64,000 nt of DNA from Pelomonas sp. CA6 (GCF_022549225.1 NZ_JAKZFD010000001.1:682001-746000), one strand, 5' to 3'. Positions 35,224 to 45,645 are shown, counted from the stretch's first letter. The notes: generated by a model from the sequence alone, not told the origin. Numbers and translations: made by a program.

Positions 35224-37563
35224 TCAGCGGTACCAGTAGGGGGACTGGGCGGCCCAGGGCGAGCGCGGGAAGCGCTGGTGCAGCAGCCGGTGCATGGCCT
35301 GCGACTGGCGTCCGTTGTCCGGGTCCACGCAGCCGCCACGGGTGGACTGGATGCCGACGTAGAGCAGCCAGTCCAGGTCGGCCGGCGCGGGCTTTTGCTG
35401 CGCGCGCTGCAGCACCCAGCGCGCAAAGGCCCCGGTGGCGCTGCCCTGGGCCTTCAGTGCGGCCTGCTCGGCCGCGAGTTCCGGTGCCGGCGCGAACTGC
35501 GGCGGCAGCGGCGGCACGCGCTCCACGCTGCCGTCGTCGATCCAGCCGGTGTCCGCCTGGTCCAGCCGGCACCAGGCGGAGGCCACGGCATCGTCGAGCG
35601 GTGTCGATGGCAGCGGGCCCTCGAAGCGGACGTCCTGCCCCAGCCCCGTGCCGACCGCGGCGCGCAGCGGCTGGGCCAGCGTCGCGCGCCACAGGGCCTC
35701 GCGACGTGCCGGCGCGCTGCCGGCGGCCAGATACGGTCGCACGGTGGCGGCCTGGCGCGGGTCCAGCCGCGCCAGCAAGCGCGCGGCCGCCTGCGCGCGA
35801 CCGGTCTGCCCCAGCAGCTCGGCGCGCCACCACAGGCCCAGGGTCAGCGGCACGCGCAACTCGCGCGCCAGGTCCGGCGCCTCGACCAGGGCCTGCCATT
35901 GCGCCAGGCTCAGCCGGGTGGTGATCAGGCGGGCGCCGTCCTCGGCCAGTGCGGGCTGGGGGGCCGCCGGGCGGCCCTCGGCGCCGCTGTCGGCGTCGCG
36001 CCAGCCGGCCCATTCGCGCGCCAGCCAGGGGCGCGCCTCGTCCAGGTTGCGCGCCAGGCTCAGGGCCTGCTGCGCGATCAGATTGCGTGCGCTGACCGAG
36101 GGCAGCTTCAGCGCCTGCAGCGCGGGCAGCAGCGCGCGGGCGCGGTCCAGCTGGCCCAGTTCGCGCAGCAGGCGCAGTTGCTGCCAGCGCAGCGTCGCCG
36201 CGGCCGGATGGTCGGCGGGCAACGCGTCGACGGCCTTCAGCAGGGCCTGCGCCTGCGCGGGTTGGCGTTCCAGCGCCGCGCCGTCCGCGCAGCTGAGCAG
36301 CGGCACCAGCCACAGCGCCCCGGGGCGTGCCTGCCAGCGCTGCAGCGCATGCTCGAAGGCGGCGGCGCGGCGCTGGCGGTCCGCCGCCGGCGCCGGGTCC
36401 GCGAGGGGCTCGCACTGCTGCAGGGCGCTCATCCAGTCCAGCATGGGATGGGCGGCACGGGCCGGGGGCAGGGCCTGGGCGTTGCCGTCGAAGCGGGCGT
36501 CGGCCAGGCGCACCCAGTCGCTCAGCGCGTGGCGCCCGGGTGCCTGGTCGAGCCGCTGCAGCTCGGCGGACAGGGCCGCGAAGCGCTCGTCCGGCACCAG
36601 CCGGGCCTCGGCCAGCGCGATCAGGTCCTGCGCGGCACGCTGCTGCATGCCCCAGTCGCGGTGGGCGGCGATGGCGGCGGCCAGCGCGCGCAGGCGCTGC
36701 AGCAGGGCCTGCGCGGCGGGGCGCGGCTCGGCCGTCATGCGGCCGGCCAGCGAGGCCTCGCGCAGCACGCTGCGCAGCTCGGCCAGCGCGGCCCAGGCCT
36801 GCCAGGGATGGCCGTCGTCGACCGCGATGCGGTGGAAGGCCGGTGTCGCGCTGGCCCAGTCGCCGGCATAGAAGGCGGCCGCGGCGCGCTGGTAGTCGCG
36901 CGCCTGGCGCCAGTACAGCGCTTCGCTGGCGGCCAGCGCCTGCGGTGGCTCGGGCAGCGGCTGGGGCGCGGCCTTGCCTCCGACCGGCGCGGGGACGCCG
37001 CGGGACGCGCAGTGCTCGAACACCTGGTCCTGCGCCTGCACCCAGGCGCGCAGCCGCTCGGGCGTGGCGTCGCGGCGCTGTTTCAGCTGCGCCAGGGTGT
37101 CGCTGGCGAAGCGGAAGGCCGGGTCGGGGCAGTTCAGGAACCAGTCCCAGCCGTCCCGGCCCAGGGACTTCAGCGGCGAGGGCAGGGCGCGCGGCGGCTG
37201 CGGCTGCACCGCGACGCGCGTCTCCAGCCAGGTCCGTATCGCGTCGCGCGCCGGCTCGTCTGCGCCCTGCAGGGTGGCCGCGCCGGCGTCGCAGCAGGCC
37301 AGGTGCAGGGCCTCGTCGCTGAGGGGTTTGAGCGGCAGTGCGGCGTCGCGGCTGGCCAGCGCGCGCCAGCCCGGGTAGAGATGGACGCGGTGGAAGCTGG
37401 GCAGCAGCAGGCCCGGCTCGCCGCGCAGCACGGCCGCCGTGGGCATGTCGCTGTGCTCGCGCCAGACGAAGTAGTCCTGCGGCCCGGCGCCGCTGGCCTG
37501 TGCGGTCGAAGCCAGCAGGCTCAGCAAGACGGGCAGGAGACGCTTGTTCAGGGCGAAGGCCAT
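35224..37563 (-). CDS. Exported alpha-helical (TPR-like) protein of unknown function
   Basis: 779-aa protein with signal peptide [25 protein letters not shown]. Almost the entire mature chain is helix-turn-helix repeat material rich in Ala, Leu, Arg and Gln (DYQRAAAAFYAGDWASATPAFHRIA, LDRARALLPALQALKLPSVSARNLIAQQALSLARNLDEARPWLAREW). This is tetratricopeptide/Sel1-like without clean consensus. The C-terminus has WLLYVGIQSTRGGCVDPDNGRQSQAMHRLLHQRFP. It starts inside the end of the DUF3142 gene (16-nt overlap), so the two are translationally coupled and probably function together in the periplasm. I do not recognise a named family. Confidence 0.7.
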   Translation of the reverse strand: MAFALNKRLLPVLLSLLASTAQASGAGPQDYFVWREHSDMPTAAVLRGEPGLLLPSFHRVHLYPGWRALASRDAALPLKPLSDEALHLACCDAGAATLQGADEPARDAIRTWLETRVAVQPQPPRALPSPLKSLGRDGWDWFLNCPDPAFRFASDTLAQLKQRRDATPERLRAWVQAQDQVFEHCASRGVPAPVGGKAAPQPLPEPPQALAASEALYWRQARDYQRAAAAFYAGDWASATPAFHRIAVDDGHPWQAWAALAELRSVLREASLAGRMTAEPRPAAQALLQRLRALAAAIAAHRDWGMQQRAAQDLIALAEARLVPDERFAALSAELQRLDQAPGRHALSDWVRLADARFDGNAQALPPARAAHPMLDWMSALQQCEPLADPAPAADRQRRAAAFEHALQRWQARPGALWLVPLLSCADGAALERQPAQAQALLKAVDALPADHPAAATLRWQQLRLLRELGQLDRARALLPALQALKLPSVSARNLIAQQALSLARNLDEARPWLAREWAGWRDADSGAEGRPAAPQPALAEDGARLITTRLSLAQWQALVEAPDLARELRVPLTLGLWWRAELLGQTGRAQAAARLLARLDPRQAATVRPYLAAGSAPARREALWRATLAQPLRAAVGTGLGQDVRFEGPLPSTPLDDAVASAWCRLDQADTGWIDDGSVERVPPLPPQFAPAPELAAEQAALKAQGSATGAFARWVLQRAQQKPAPADLDWLLYVGIQSTRGGCVDPDNGRQSQAMHRLLHQRFPRSPWAAQSPYWYR

Positions 37564-38327
37564 AGGGAGGATTCCAGGTCGGGGTCCCAGGCCGTGGCCC
37601 GGCCGGGACGGAGATTGAACCAGTAGCGGCGTGGCCATTGGCGCTGCCACGAGGGCGGCTGGCCCGGCGCCAGGGCGTCGGGCGCGAAGCCGGCCGCGGC
37701 GCGGCAGCGCGGCTGCAGCCGCGCGCCGCCGTCGCGCGCCATCGCCATCCAGGCCTCGCGCTGCGCGCCGAGGCGGAAGAACATGGGCACCAGCTCGTCG
37801 GCGGCCAGCGGCGCGATCCAGGCCGTGCTGCGACATTGCCAGGCCAGCAGCGTCACCGACAGGCGCAGGCGCGGGGGCAGGTCTTGCCGGATCTGGCGCA
37901 CCAGCGCGTGATAGCTGTCGCGCTGCGAAGGCCGGGCCTCAAAGTCCAGCTGCACCCAGCCGCTGGTGCTGGTGGCGGCCGCGTCGTGGACGCGGCGCGC
38001 GATGCCGCTCAATTGCGCCGGCGTCAGCGGACCGGGCGTGGCGCGCGGCGCCTGCTCGACGTGGACCACCGGCGTGACCGCGCGGCCTTCGGGCGGCGGC
38101 AGGCGCCGCAGGCGCGCGCGCGCATGCAGCCCCTCGCCCTGCAGCTGCAGCTGGGTGACGGTCACGGCCCAGGCGCGCGCGCGCAGTGGCGGGGCCTGGT
38201 GGTCCCAGACCCAGGCGATGTCCTCGCCACCGGCCGGGCGTTGCGGCGCGGCGCGCGGCGGCTCAGCGCCGCTTGCTGCTGCTGCCGCCGCCGAGCAGAC
38301 TGCCCAGCACACCACGAACGATTTCAC
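37548..38327 (-). CDS. DUF3142 domain protein (GTG start)
   Basis: About 259 aa. The preferred start is GTG at 38327, giving the signal peptide-like [20 protein letters not shown]; upstream frame is open but overlaps the HerA-like gene further. The body has the features I associate with DUF3142: AWVWDHQ near the N-terminus, [39 protein letters not shown] and [20 protein letters not shown]. The fold is thought to be TIM-barrel/glycoside-hydrolase-like, with no proven activity. It is sandwiched with overlaps on both sides: 65 bp with the HerA-like gene and 16 bp with the helical exported protein. A near-copy of the dispersed 15-mer lies inside (37873-37887). Confidence 0.68.
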   Translation of the reverse strand: MKSFVVCWAVCSAAAAAASGAEPPRAAPQRPAGGEDIAWVWDHQAPPLRARAWAVTVTQLQLQGEGLHARARLRRLPPPEGRAVTPVVHVEQAPRATPGPLTPAQLSGIARRVHDAAATSTSGWVQLDFEARPSQRDSYHALVRQIRQDLPPRLRLSVTLLAWQCRSTAWIAPLAADELVPMFFRLGAQREAWMAMARDGGARLQPRCRAAAGFAPDALAPGQPPSWQRQWPRRYWFNLRPGRATAWDPDLESSLWPSP

Positions 38328-39855
38328 GGCCAACCGAGGATCCGATGGAGCGCAGCGCCGACTTGGCGGCCGCTTCGGCCAGCCCTTCGCGGCGGCCGCC
38401 GCGCGGGCCGGTGGAGCCGAACAGCACGTCCTTGAGCCCGTCCAGCATGCCGCCGCCGCCATCGGCGCTGCCGCCGGCGGGCGCCGGCGCGGCGCCGCCG
38501 CGCGGATGCAGCACCGCGTCGGCTTCGTCGGCCATCGAGCCCCCGCGCGGGGAGGACGGAGCGGCACCGCCTGCGCCGGCGGCCACGCGGCCGGTGAGCT
38601 TCTCGTACGCCGATTCGCGGTCCACCGCCTGTTCATAGACGCCGGCGACCAGCGAATTCCTGATCAGGGCCTGGCGCTGCTCGGGCGTGATCGGGCCGAT
38701 CTGGCTGCCCGGGGGCAGCACATAGACGCGCTCGGTGATGCTGGGCCGGCCCTTGTCGTCGAGCAGGCTGACCAGGGCCTCGCCCACGCCCAGTTCGCCG
38801 ATCGCGCTGGCGATGTCCAGACCGGGCTTGGCGCGCATGGTCTCGGCGGCGGCCTTGACCGCCTTCTGGTCGCGCGGCGTGAAGGCGCGCAGCGCATGCT
38901 GCACGCGGTTGCCCAGCTGTCCAAGCACGGAGTCGGGGATGTCCAGCGGGTTCTGGGTGACGAAGTAGACGCCCACGCCCTTGGAGCGCACCAGGCGCAC
39001 GACCAGCTCGATGCGCTGCACCAGCGCGGCCGGCGCGTCCTTGAAGAGCAAATGCGCCTCGTCGAAGAAGAAGACCAGCTTGGGCTTGTCCAGGTCGCCG
39101 ACCTCGGGCAGGGTCTCGAACAGGTCCGACAGCATCCACAGCAGGAAGGTGGCGTACAGCTGCGGCGCCGCCATCAGCTTGTCGGCGGCCAGGATGTTGA
39201 TCACCCCCCGACTCGACTCGGTCTGCATGAAGTCGGCGATGTTGAGCATGGGCTCGCCGAAGAACTTGTCGCCGCCCTGGGCCTCGATCTGCAGCAGCCC
39301 GCGCTGGATCGCGCCGATGCTGGCGGCCGAGACGTTGCCGTACTGCGTGGTGAACTGGCTGGCGTTGTCGCCCACATGCTGCAGCATCGCGCGCAGGTCC
39401 TTCAGGTCCAGCAGCAGCAGGCCGGCGTCGTCGGCGATCTTGAACACCAGCTGCAGCACGCCGGCCTGGGTGTCGTTGAGCGACAACATGCGCGCCAGCA
39501 GCAGCGGGCCCATGTCGGAGGCGGTGGCGCGCACCGGGTGGCCCTGTTCGCCGAAGACGTCCCACAGCGTGGTCGGGCAGGCTACCGGCGTGGGCGCGTC
39601 CAGGCCGCGCTCCTTCAGGATGGACAGCAGCTTGGCGCTGGGCTGGCCGGTCTGCGAGATGCCGGTCAGGTCGCCCTTCACGTCGGCCATGAAGACGGGC
39701 ACGCCCATCAGCGAGAAAGATTCGGCCAGTTTCTGCAGGCTGATGGTCTTGCCGGTGCCGGTGGCGCCGGTGATCAGGCCGTGGCGGTTGGCCAGCGCAG
39801 GCAACAACTGGCACTCGATGTCGCCGTGGCGGGCCAGCAGAATGGGGTCGGCCAT
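38263..39855 (-). CDS. HerA-like ATPase of the DUF853/YjgR family
   Basis: 530-aa HerA/FtsK-superfamily ATPase. Walker A is [20 protein letters not shown] (about residues 27-40) and Walker [17 protein letters not shown]. Also present are [56 protein letters not shown] and a Gly/Ala/Ser-rich C-terminal linker ending in [22 protein letters not shown]. Members are widespread in proteobacteria and form hexameric rings; their function is poorly defined (DNA translocation or repair is suspected). GGAGAC lies upstream of the ATG. The gene overlaps the DUF3142 frame at its 3' end and is divergent from yebC. Confidence 0.93.
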   Translation of the reverse strand: MADPILLARHGDIECQLLPALANRHGLITGATGTGKTISLQKLAESFSLMGVPVFMADVKGDLTGISQTGQPSAKLLSILKERGLDAPTPVACPTTLWDVFGEQGHPVRATASDMGPLLLARMLSLNDTQAGVLQLVFKIADDAGLLLLDLKDLRAMLQHVGDNASQFTTQYGNVSAASIGAIQRGLLQIEAQGGDKFFGEPMLNIADFMQTESSRGVINILAADKLMAAPQLYATFLLWMLSDLFETLPEVGDLDKPKLVFFFDEAHLLFKDAPAALVQRIELVVRLVRSKGVGVYFVTQNPLDIPDSVLGQLGNRVQHALRAFTPRDQKAVKAAAETMRAKPGLDIASAIGELGVGEALVSLLDDKGRPSITERVYVLPPGSQIGPITPEQRQALIRNSLVAGVYEQAVDRESAYEKLTGRVAAGAGGAAPSSPRGGSMADEADAVLHPRGGAAPAPAGGSADGGGGMLDGLKDVLFGSTGPRGGRREGLAEAAAKSALRSIGSSVGREIVRGVLGSLLGGGSSSKRR

Positions 39856-39968
39856 CGGGGGTCTCCGGGGGCAAAAGCTAAAATCGCAGTCTAACGAAGC
39901 TGAACAGGTCGCCCACCCAGGCTTTCCGCGGTAGGGAACCCCATCGGGCGACACAGGAGAACCAGACC

Positions 39969-40694
39969 ATGGCAGGTCATTCCAAATGGGCCAACATCCA
40001 GCACCGCAAGGGGCGCCAGGACGAGAAGCGGGGCAAGGTGTGGACGCGCATCACGCGCGAGATCATCGTCGCCGCGCGCGCCGGCGGCGGTGACATCAAC
40101 ATGAACCCCCGCCTGCGTCTGGCCATCGAGAAGGCCAAGGCGGTCAACATGCCGGCCGACAACATCAAGCGCAACGTCGACAAGGCCACCGGCAACCTGG
40201 ACGGCGTGACCTACGAGGAAATCCGCTACGAAGGCTACGGCATCGGCGGCGCCGCGATCATCGTGGACTGCATGACCGACAACCGCGTGCGCACGGTCGC
40301 CGAGGTCCGCCATGCCTTCAGCAAGTTCGGCGGCAACCTGGGCACCGAAGGTTCGGTGGCCTTCCAGTTCAAGCATTGCGGCCAGCTGGTGTTCGCGCCC
40401 GGCACCTCCGAGGACAAGGTCATGGAGGTGGCGCTGGAGGCCGGCGCCGAGGACGTGGTCAGCGACGACGACGGCGCCATCGAGGTGCTGACCGCGCCGG
40501 GCGACTTCGAGGCGGTGAAGGCCGCGCTGGAAGCAGCCGGCCTGAAGCCCGAGATCGCCGAGGTGACCATGCGCGCCGAGAACACCATCGAGCTGTCGGG
40601 CGACGACGGCGCGCGCATGCAGAAGCTGCTGGACGTGATCGAGGACCTGGACGACGTCCAGGAGGTCTACCACAACGCGAGCATCGATCAATGA
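39969..40694 (+). CDS. yebC: YebC/PmpR-family transcriptional or translational regulator
   Basis: 241-aa TACO1/YebC protein. It starts with the diagnostic [37 protein letters not shown]. All three domains follow: [82 protein letters not shown], and a C-terminal [30 protein letters not shown]. YebC members have been linked to DNA binding (PmpR) and recently to relieving ribosome stalling. AGGAG precedes the ATG. Followed by purD. Confidence 0.97.
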   Translation: MAGHSKWANIQHRKGRQDEKRGKVWTRITREIIVAARAGGGDINMNPRLRLAIEKAKAVNMPADNIKRNVDKATGNLDGVTYEEIRYEGYGIGGAAIIVDCMTDNRVRTVAEVRHAFSKFGGNLGTEGSVAFQFKHCGQLVFAPGTSEDKVMEVALEAGAEDVVSDDDGAIEVLTAPGDFEAVKAALEAAGLKPEIAEVTMRAENTIELSGDDGARMQKLLDVIEDLDDVQEVYHNASIDQ

Positions 40695-40770
40695 GCGGCG
40701 TCGCTCCTTGTCACGCGCGGCCCCTGCCGGGGATCGCCGTCCTTGCCGCGGCAGCCCCTCGGAGGTCGGC

Positions 40771-42054
40771 ATGAAGGTCCTGGTCCTCGGCAACGGCGGC
40801 CGCGAGCATGCGCTGGCCTGGAAGCTGGCGCAGGGCGAGCGCGTCAGCCAGGTCTTCGTGGCGCCCGGCAATGGCGGCACGGCGCGCGACCCCAAGTTGA
40901 AGAACGTGCCCATCAGCGACGTGAAGGCGCTCGCTGATTTCGCGCAGGAACAGAAGATCGCGCTGACCGTGGTGGGTCCCGAGGCCTACCTGGCCGCCGG
41001 CGCGGTGGACGAGTTCCGCGCCCGCGGGCTGCGCATCTTCGGCCCCACCCGGGCGGCGGCGCAGCTGGAGTCCAGCAAGGCCTTCGCGAAGGAGTTCATG
41101 AAGCGCCACGGCATCCCGACCGCGGCCTACGAGACCTTCACCGACGTTGCTTCGGCCCATGCCTATGTGGACGCGCAGGGCGCGCCCATCGTGATCAAGG
41201 CCGACGGCCTGGCCGCGGGCAAGGGCGTGGTCGTCGCGATGACGCTGGCCGAGGCGCATGAGGCGATCGACTGGATCCTCGCCGACAACAAGCTGGGCGT
41301 GGTGCACAACGCCGGTGGCGCGCGGGTGGTGATTGAGCAGTTCCTCGAAGGCGAGGAGGCCAGCTTCATCGTGCTGTGCGACGGCAAGAACGTGCTGTCG
41401 CTGGCGACCAGCCAGGACCACAAGCGCCTGCAGGATGGCGACCAGGGGCCCAACACCGGTGGCATGGGCGCCTATTCGCCGGCGCCGGTGGTGACGCCCA
41501 ATGTGCATGCCAAGGTGATGCACGAGATCATCCATCCCACCATCCAGGGCATGGCGCGCGACGGCATTCCGTTCACGGGCTTCCTGTACGCCGGGCTGAT
41601 GATCGACGCGCAGGGCCAGCCGCGCACCGTGGAGTTCAACACCCGCATGGGCGACCCCGAGACGCAGCCCATCATGATGCGGCTCAAGAGCGACCTGTTC
41701 GAGGTGCTGATGCACGCCACCGACGGCACGCTGGACCAGGTCGAGCTGCAATGGGACCGCCGGCCCGCGCTGGGCGTGGTGATGGCGGCCGCCGGCTATC
41801 CACTCGCCCCGCGCAAGGGCGACGCGATCAGCGGGCTGCCGGCCGACCAGGAGGACGCCATGGTGTTCCATGCCGGCACCCAGCAGCGCGAGGACGGCAC
41901 GCTGGTCACCAGCGGCGGTCGCGTGCTGTGCGTCACCGCGCTGGGCGAGTCGGTGCGTCAAGCCCAGCAACTGGCCTACCAGACGCTGACTGGCATCCAG
42001 TTCGACGGCAAGCAGTACCGCCAGGACATCGGCCACCGCGCGGTGAAGCGTTGA
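40771..42054 (+). CDS. purD: Phosphoribosylamine-glycine ligase
   Basis: 427-aa ATP-grasp enzyme making glycinamide ribonucleotide, the second step of de novo purine synthesis. Signatures: KVLVLGNGGREHALAWKLAQ (N domain), SSKAFAKEFMKRHGIPTA, IKADGLAAGKGVVVA (ATP-grasp), DHKRLQDGDQGPNTGGMGAYSPAP, VEFNTRMGDPETQPIMMRL and the C-terminal domain GYPLAPRKGDAISG. The ATG at 40771 has GGAGG 6 nt ahead. Length and order are standard. Confidence 0.98.
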   Translation: MKVLVLGNGGREHALAWKLAQGERVSQVFVAPGNGGTARDPKLKNVPISDVKALADFAQEQKIALTVVGPEAYLAAGAVDEFRARGLRIFGPTRAAAQLESSKAFAKEFMKRHGIPTAAYETFTDVASAHAYVDAQGAPIVIKADGLAAGKGVVVAMTLAEAHEAIDWILADNKLGVVHNAGGARVVIEQFLEGEEASFIVLCDGKNVLSLATSQDHKRLQDGDQGPNTGGMGAYSPAPVVTPNVHAKVMHEIIHPTIQGMARDGIPFTGFLYAGLMIDAQGQPRTVEFNTRMGDPETQPIMMRLKSDLFEVLMHATDGTLDQVELQWDRRPALGVVMAAAGYPLAPRKGDAISGLPADQEDAMVFHAGTQQREDGTLVTSGGRVLCVTALGESVRQAQQLAYQTLTGIQFDGKQYRQDIGHRAVKR

Positions 42055-42707
42055 GCAGCGCCGGCGAGACCAGGCCGGCAGGCCTGCCGCACAAGGTGGC
42101 GCGGCGCTGGACCGGACCGCTGACGGTGCATCCGCAGGGCAGCGGGCTGGCGCGCGCACTGATGGCGCTGTTCGGCTGGAAGGTGGTGTTCGCCGGGCTG
42201 CCGGGCCGCCAGGGCGTGGTGATGGTCTATCCGCACACCTCCAACTGGGACTTCGTCATCGGCGTGATGACCAAGTGGACCCTGGGCCTGCAGGTGCGCT
42301 TCTGGGGCAAGGACAGCCTGTTCAAGGTGCCACTGTTCGGCGCCTGGCTGCGCTGGCTGGGCGGCGTCGCGGTGAATCGCCGCGCCGCCAGCGGCCTGGT
42401 CGGGCAGACCGTCGAGCAGGTGCGCGCGGCACGTGCGCGCGACGAGCTGTTCTGGCTGGCGGTGGCGCCCGAGGGCACGCGCAGCTATGCGCAGGGCTGG
42501 CGCTCCGGCGCCTACCAGGTGGCGGTGCAGGCCGGCGTGCCGGTGGGGCTGGCTTACTTCGATTTCGCGACGCGCACCGTGGGCTTCACGGAGTTCGTCG
42601 AAGTCAGCGGCGACCCCGAGCAGGACTTCGCGCTCTTCGCGCAGGTGCTGCAGGGCCGGCGCGGCAAGAGGCCCGAACTGGCCAGCCCGATACGGCTGAA
42701 GCCTTGA
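42051..42707 (+). CDS. PlsC-like 1-acyl-sn-glycerol-3-phosphate acyltransferase family protein
   Basis: About 218 aa. Acyltransferase motif I reads [12 protein letters not shown] (HxxxxD form), motif II is in [24 protein letters not shown], and motif III is [18 protein letters not shown]. This is the layout of short PlsC relatives that acylate lysophosphatidate or similar lipids at the inner membrane. No ATG precedes the first motif. TTG at 42051, overlapping the purD stop (TTGA), is the best start, giving translational coupling; a downstream GTG is possible. hemF follows closely. Confidence 0.85.
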   Translation: MSSAGETRPAGLPHKVARRWTGPLTVHPQGSGLARALMALFGWKVVFAGLPGRQGVVMVYPHTSNWDFVIGVMTKWTLGLQVRFWGKDSLFKVPLFGAWLRWLGGVAVNRRAASGLVGQTVEQVRAARARDELFWLAVAPEGTRSYAQGWRSGAYQVAVQAGVPVGLAYFDFATRTVGFTEFVEVSGDPEQDFALFAQVLQGRRGKRPELASPIRLKP

Positions 42708-42729
42708 TGCAATGAATGGAGTGCAGACC

Positions 42730-43680
42730 ATGGGCGCGGAACCACTGAACACGGCGCTGGTGCGCGACTACCTGCTGCGCCTGCAGCAGCGCATCGTCGC
42801 GGGGCTGGAGCGGGTCGACGGCCAGGCCTTTCTGTCGGACGCCTGGCAGCGCGAGCCGGGCGGGCGGCTGGAGGGCGACGGGCTGACGCGGCTGATCGAG
42901 AACGGCGGCTTGTTCGAGCGCGGCGGGGTGAACTTCTCGCATGTGCGCGGCCGGGTGCTGCCGCCTTCGGCCACCCAGCACCGGCCGGAGCTGGCCGGCG
43001 CGCCCTTCGAGGCCATGGGCGTGTCGCTGGTGCTGCACCCGCACAACCCCTTCGTGCCCACGGTGCACATGAACGTGCGCATGTTCGCGGCCATGCCGGC
43101 GGACGCGCCGGCCGTGGTCTGGTTCGGCGGCGGCATGGACCTGACGCCCTATTACGGCTTCGAGCGCGATGCCCAGCATTTCCACCGCGTCTGCCGCGAC
43201 GCCCTGCAGCCGCATGGCGAGGCGCTCTATCCGCGCTTCAAGACCTGGTGCGACGAGTACTTCTTCCTGAAGCACCGCAACGAGCCGCGCGGCATCGGCG
43301 GCATCTTCTTCGACGACTATGCCGAAGGCGGCTTTGACCGGGCGCTGGGGCTGATGCAGTCGGTCGGCGACGCCTTCCTGCCGGCCTATCTGCCCATCGT
43401 CGAACGCCGCCAGGGCCTGGCCTATGGCGAACGCGAGCGCGACTTCCAGGCCTACCGGCGCGGCCGCTATGTGGAGTTCAACCTGGTCTTCGACCGCGGC
43501 ACGCTGTTCGGGCTGCAGTCGGGCGGCCGCACCGAGTCCATCCTGATGTCCATGCCGCCGCAGGTGAAGTGGCGCTATGACTGGCATCCGGAGGAGGGCA
43601 CGCCGGAGGCGCGGCTGTACAGCGACTTCCTGCGCCCGCGCGACTGGGCGGACGAGAAGGCCACGCATCTGTGGCTGTGA
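42730..43680 (+). CDS. hemF: Oxygen-dependent coproporphyrinogen-III oxidase
   Basis: 316-aa enzyme that oxidatively decarboxylates coproporphyrinogen III to protoporphyrinogen IX in haem synthesis. Conserved blocks: [81 protein letters not shown] and [31 protein letters not shown]. The start at 42730 is chosen because GGAG lies 9 nt ahead; an ATG at 42712 would add six residues. The 3' end overlaps nadD by one base. Confidence 0.97.
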   Translation: MGAEPLNTALVRDYLLRLQQRIVAGLERVDGQAFLSDAWQREPGGRLEGDGLTRLIENGGLFERGGVNFSHVRGRVLPPSATQHRPELAGAPFEAMGVSLVLHPHNPFVPTVHMNVRMFAAMPADAPAVVWFGGGMDLTPYYGFERDAQHFHRVCRDALQPHGEALYPRFKTWCDEYFFLKHRNEPRGIGGIFFDDYAEGGFDRALGLMQSVGDAFLPAYLPIVERRQGLAYGERERDFQAYRRGRYVEFNLVFDRGTLFGLQSGGRTESILMSMPPQVKWRYDWHPEEGTPEARLYSDFLRPRDWADEKATHLWL

Positions 43681-44360
43681 TGCCCGTGCGGCGCGTTGGC
43701 TGGTTCGGCGGGTCCTTCGATCCCGCGCATCTGGCGCACCGCGCGCTGGCGGACGCCGCGCTGCAGCAGCTGCGGCTGGACGAGCTGCGCTGGGTCGTCG
43801 CCGGTCAGCCCTGGCAGAAGGCCGGGCGCCAGCTCGCCGAGGCGCGCCACCGCGCCGCCATGGTGGCGCTGATGATCGAGGACGACGCGCGCCAGCGGCT
43901 GGACGAGCGCGAGCTGCGGCGCGACGGGCCCAGCTACACGCTGGACTCCATCCGCGAGGTCCAGCAGGAGCAGCCCGGCGACGAGCTGTGGCTGGTGCTG
44001 GGCCAGGACCAGCTCGCCAGGTTGCCGAGCTGGCACGGCTGGAAAGAACTGGTGGCGCGGACCGGCCTGGCCGTGGCCGCGCGTGCCGGGGCGGTGGTGA
44101 CGCCGCCCGATGAATTGCTGGCCTGCCCGCACCGCCTGACGGTGCTGGCGATGCCGGCGATGGAACAGTCCTCGACCGAGGTGCGCCGCCGGGCGGCCGC
44201 GGGCGAGGACCTGACGCCCATGGTGGGCGGGAAGGTTGCGGGTTATATTGCCCGGCACCGTCTTTATCAGGAGCCCGCGAACGCCGGGCTTTGCCCGCCC
44301 CGACCCCCCGAGGGAGAACCGGCTTCCCGGGGCGGCCCTTCGATTTCTGGTGAGAACTGA
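43680..44360 (+). CDS. nadD: Nicotinate-nucleotide adenylyltransferase
   Basis: 226-aa nucleotidyltransferase making deamido-NAD from nicotinate mononucleotide. The (H/T)xGH-type motif appears as GWFGGSFDPAHLAHRALADAA, and the C-terminal SSTEVRRR (ISxTxxR-like) motif as MEQSSTEVRRRAAAGEDLTPMVGGKVAGYIARHRLY. The family normally stops near YIxxHxLY. Here about 30 further residues (QEPANAGLCPPRPPEGEP...) run up to rsfS, which starts at the next base after the stop. ATG at 43680 overlaps the hemF stop; GTG at 43671 is an alternative. Confidence 0.94.
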   Translation: MPVRRVGWFGGSFDPAHLAHRALADAALQQLRLDELRWVVAGQPWQKAGRQLAEARHRAAMVALMIEDDARQRLDERELRRDGPSYTLDSIREVQQEQPGDELWLVLGQDQLARLPSWHGWKELVARTGLAVAARAGAVVTPPDELLACPHRLTVLAMPAMEQSSTEVRRRAAAGEDLTPMVGGKVAGYIARHRLYQEPANAGLCPPRPPEGEPASRGGPSISGEN

Positions 44361-45170
44361 ATGGACATTCGAAAACTGCAACGCGCCATCGTCGATGGTC
44401 TGGAAGACGTCAAGGCCCAGGACATCCAGGTCTTCAACACCGAACACCTGTCGCCGCTGTTCGAGCGCGTGATCATCGCTTCCGGCACGAGCAACCGGCA
44501 GACCAAGGCCCTGGCCTCCAGCGTGCGCGAGACCGTCAAGGGACGCGGCATGCAGGTCATGCGCACCGAGGGCGAGGACAACGGTGAATGGATCATCGTG
44601 GACTGCGGCGCGGCGGTCGTGCATGTGATGCAGCCGGCCATCCGCCAGTACTACCACCTCGAAGAAATCTGGGGCGGCAAGCCGGTCAAGCTGAAGCTGG
44701 GCAGCGGCGAGACCCGCCTGGTCAAGGCCTCCGAAGGAGCAGACGACGAGGATGAGGCCCAGGCCAAGCCGGCGCGCAAGACGGCCGCCGGCAAGACGAC
44801 CAAGGCCGACGTGCCCGCCAAGCCCGCGAAGGCGATGAAGCCGGCTCCGGCGGCCAAGAAGGCGCCGACGCGCGCAACCGGCGCCAAGTCGACCGCGGCG
44901 AAGTCGGCGGTGGGCAAGCCGGCGGCCAAGAGCGCCAAGTCCGCTGCCAAACCCATCGCCAAACCCATCGCCAAACCCACTGCGGCGAAGTCCGCGGCGA
45001 CGAAGCCCGCAGCCAAGAAGACCTCCTCCCGCAAGCCTGCGGCCAAGCCGGTGCTGACCGTCAAGGTCGGCAGCAAGAAGCCGGCCGCCAAGCCGGCGGC
45101 GAAGGCCGGTAGCAGCAAGCCGGCGGCGAAGAGGCCCGCGGCGAAGAAGGCGCCGGCGCGCAAGGCCTGA
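44361..45170 (+). CDS. rsfS: Ribosomal silencing factor RsfS with long histone-H1-like tail
   Basis: 269 aa. Residues 1-118 are a complete RsfS/DUF143 domain ([27 protein letters not shown]...[53 protein letters not shown]) that binds uL14 and blocks subunit joining. After an acidic stretch ([12 protein letters not shown]) comes about 140 residues of Lys/Ala/Pro ([28 protein letters not shown]) like eukaryotic H1 or AlgP tails. Typical RsfS proteins end around residue 105-130. Within the tail a 12-bp unit is tandemly repeated (44946-44979, KPIA). It lies 4 bp before rlmH. Confidence 0.93.
   Translation: MDIRKLQRAIVDGLEDVKAQDIQVFNTEHLSPLFERVIIASGTSNRQTKALASSVRETVKGRGMQVMRTEGEDNGEWIIVDCGAAVVHVMQPAIRQYYHLEEIWGGKPVKLKLGSGETRLVKASEGADDEDEAQAKPARKTAAGKTTKADVPAKPAKAMKPAPAAKKAPTRATGAKSTAAKSAVGKPAAKSAKSAAKPIAKPIAKPTAAKSAATKPAAKKTSSRKPAAKPVLTVKVGSKKPAAKPAAKAGSSKPAAKRPAAKKAPARKA
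44946..44979 (+). repeat. 12-bp tandem repeat within the rsfS tail
   Basis: GCCAAACCCATC occurs twice head-to-tail (44946-44957, 44958-44969), followed by a partial third copy (44970-44979). The 12-bp period preserves frame and encodes the repeating AKPI block, so copy number can change without disrupting the gene. It marks the tail as length-variable sequence. Confidence 0.8.
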
Positions 45171-45174
45171 GCCC

Positions 45175-45645
45175 ATGCGCCTGCTGCTGTGCGCGGTGGG
45201 GCAGCGCATGCCTTCCTGGGCCGACGAGGCCTATGAGGATTTCGCCAAGCGCTTTCCCGCCGAGATGCGCCTGGAGCTCAAGGCCGTGAAGGCCGAGCCC
45301 CGGACCACCGGCAAGACCACCGCGCAGATGATGGCCGCCGAGGCCCTGCGGCTGGATGCGGCCTGCCCCAAGGGCGCGCTGCGCGTGGTGCTGGACGAGC
45401 GCGGCGATCGCGTCACGACCCAGCAGCTGGCGCGGCGCCTGGAGGCCTGGCGGGGCGAGGGCCGCGACGTGGCCATCTTCATCGGCGGCCCCGATGGGCT
45501 GGACGACAGCATCAAGTCGCGGGCCGACGAGAAGCTGCGCCTGTCCGACCTGACCCTGCCCCACGCCTTCGTGCGCGTGCTGCTGGCCGAGGGGCTGTAC
45601 CGCGCCTGGTCGGTGATGGACGGACATCCCTATCACCGTGAGTAA
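45175..45645 (+). CDS. rlmH: 23S rRNA (pseudouridine1915-N3)-methyltransferase
   Basis: 156-aa SPOUT methyltransferase modifying pseudouridine 1915 of 23S rRNA. Signatures: [107 protein letters not shown]. The last block is the SAM-binding trefoil knot and substrate tail. Length is standard. It follows rsfS by 4 bp and overlaps the next gene by 8 bp, continuing the nadD-rsfS-rlmH operon. Confidence 0.98.
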   Translation: MRLLLCAVGQRMPSWADEAYEDFAKRFPAEMRLELKAVKAEPRTTGKTTAQMMAAEALRLDAACPKGALRVVLDERGDRVTTQQLARRLEAWRGEGRDVAIFIGGPDGLDDSIKSRADEKLRLSDLTLPHAFVRVLLAEGLYRAWSVMDGHPYHRE

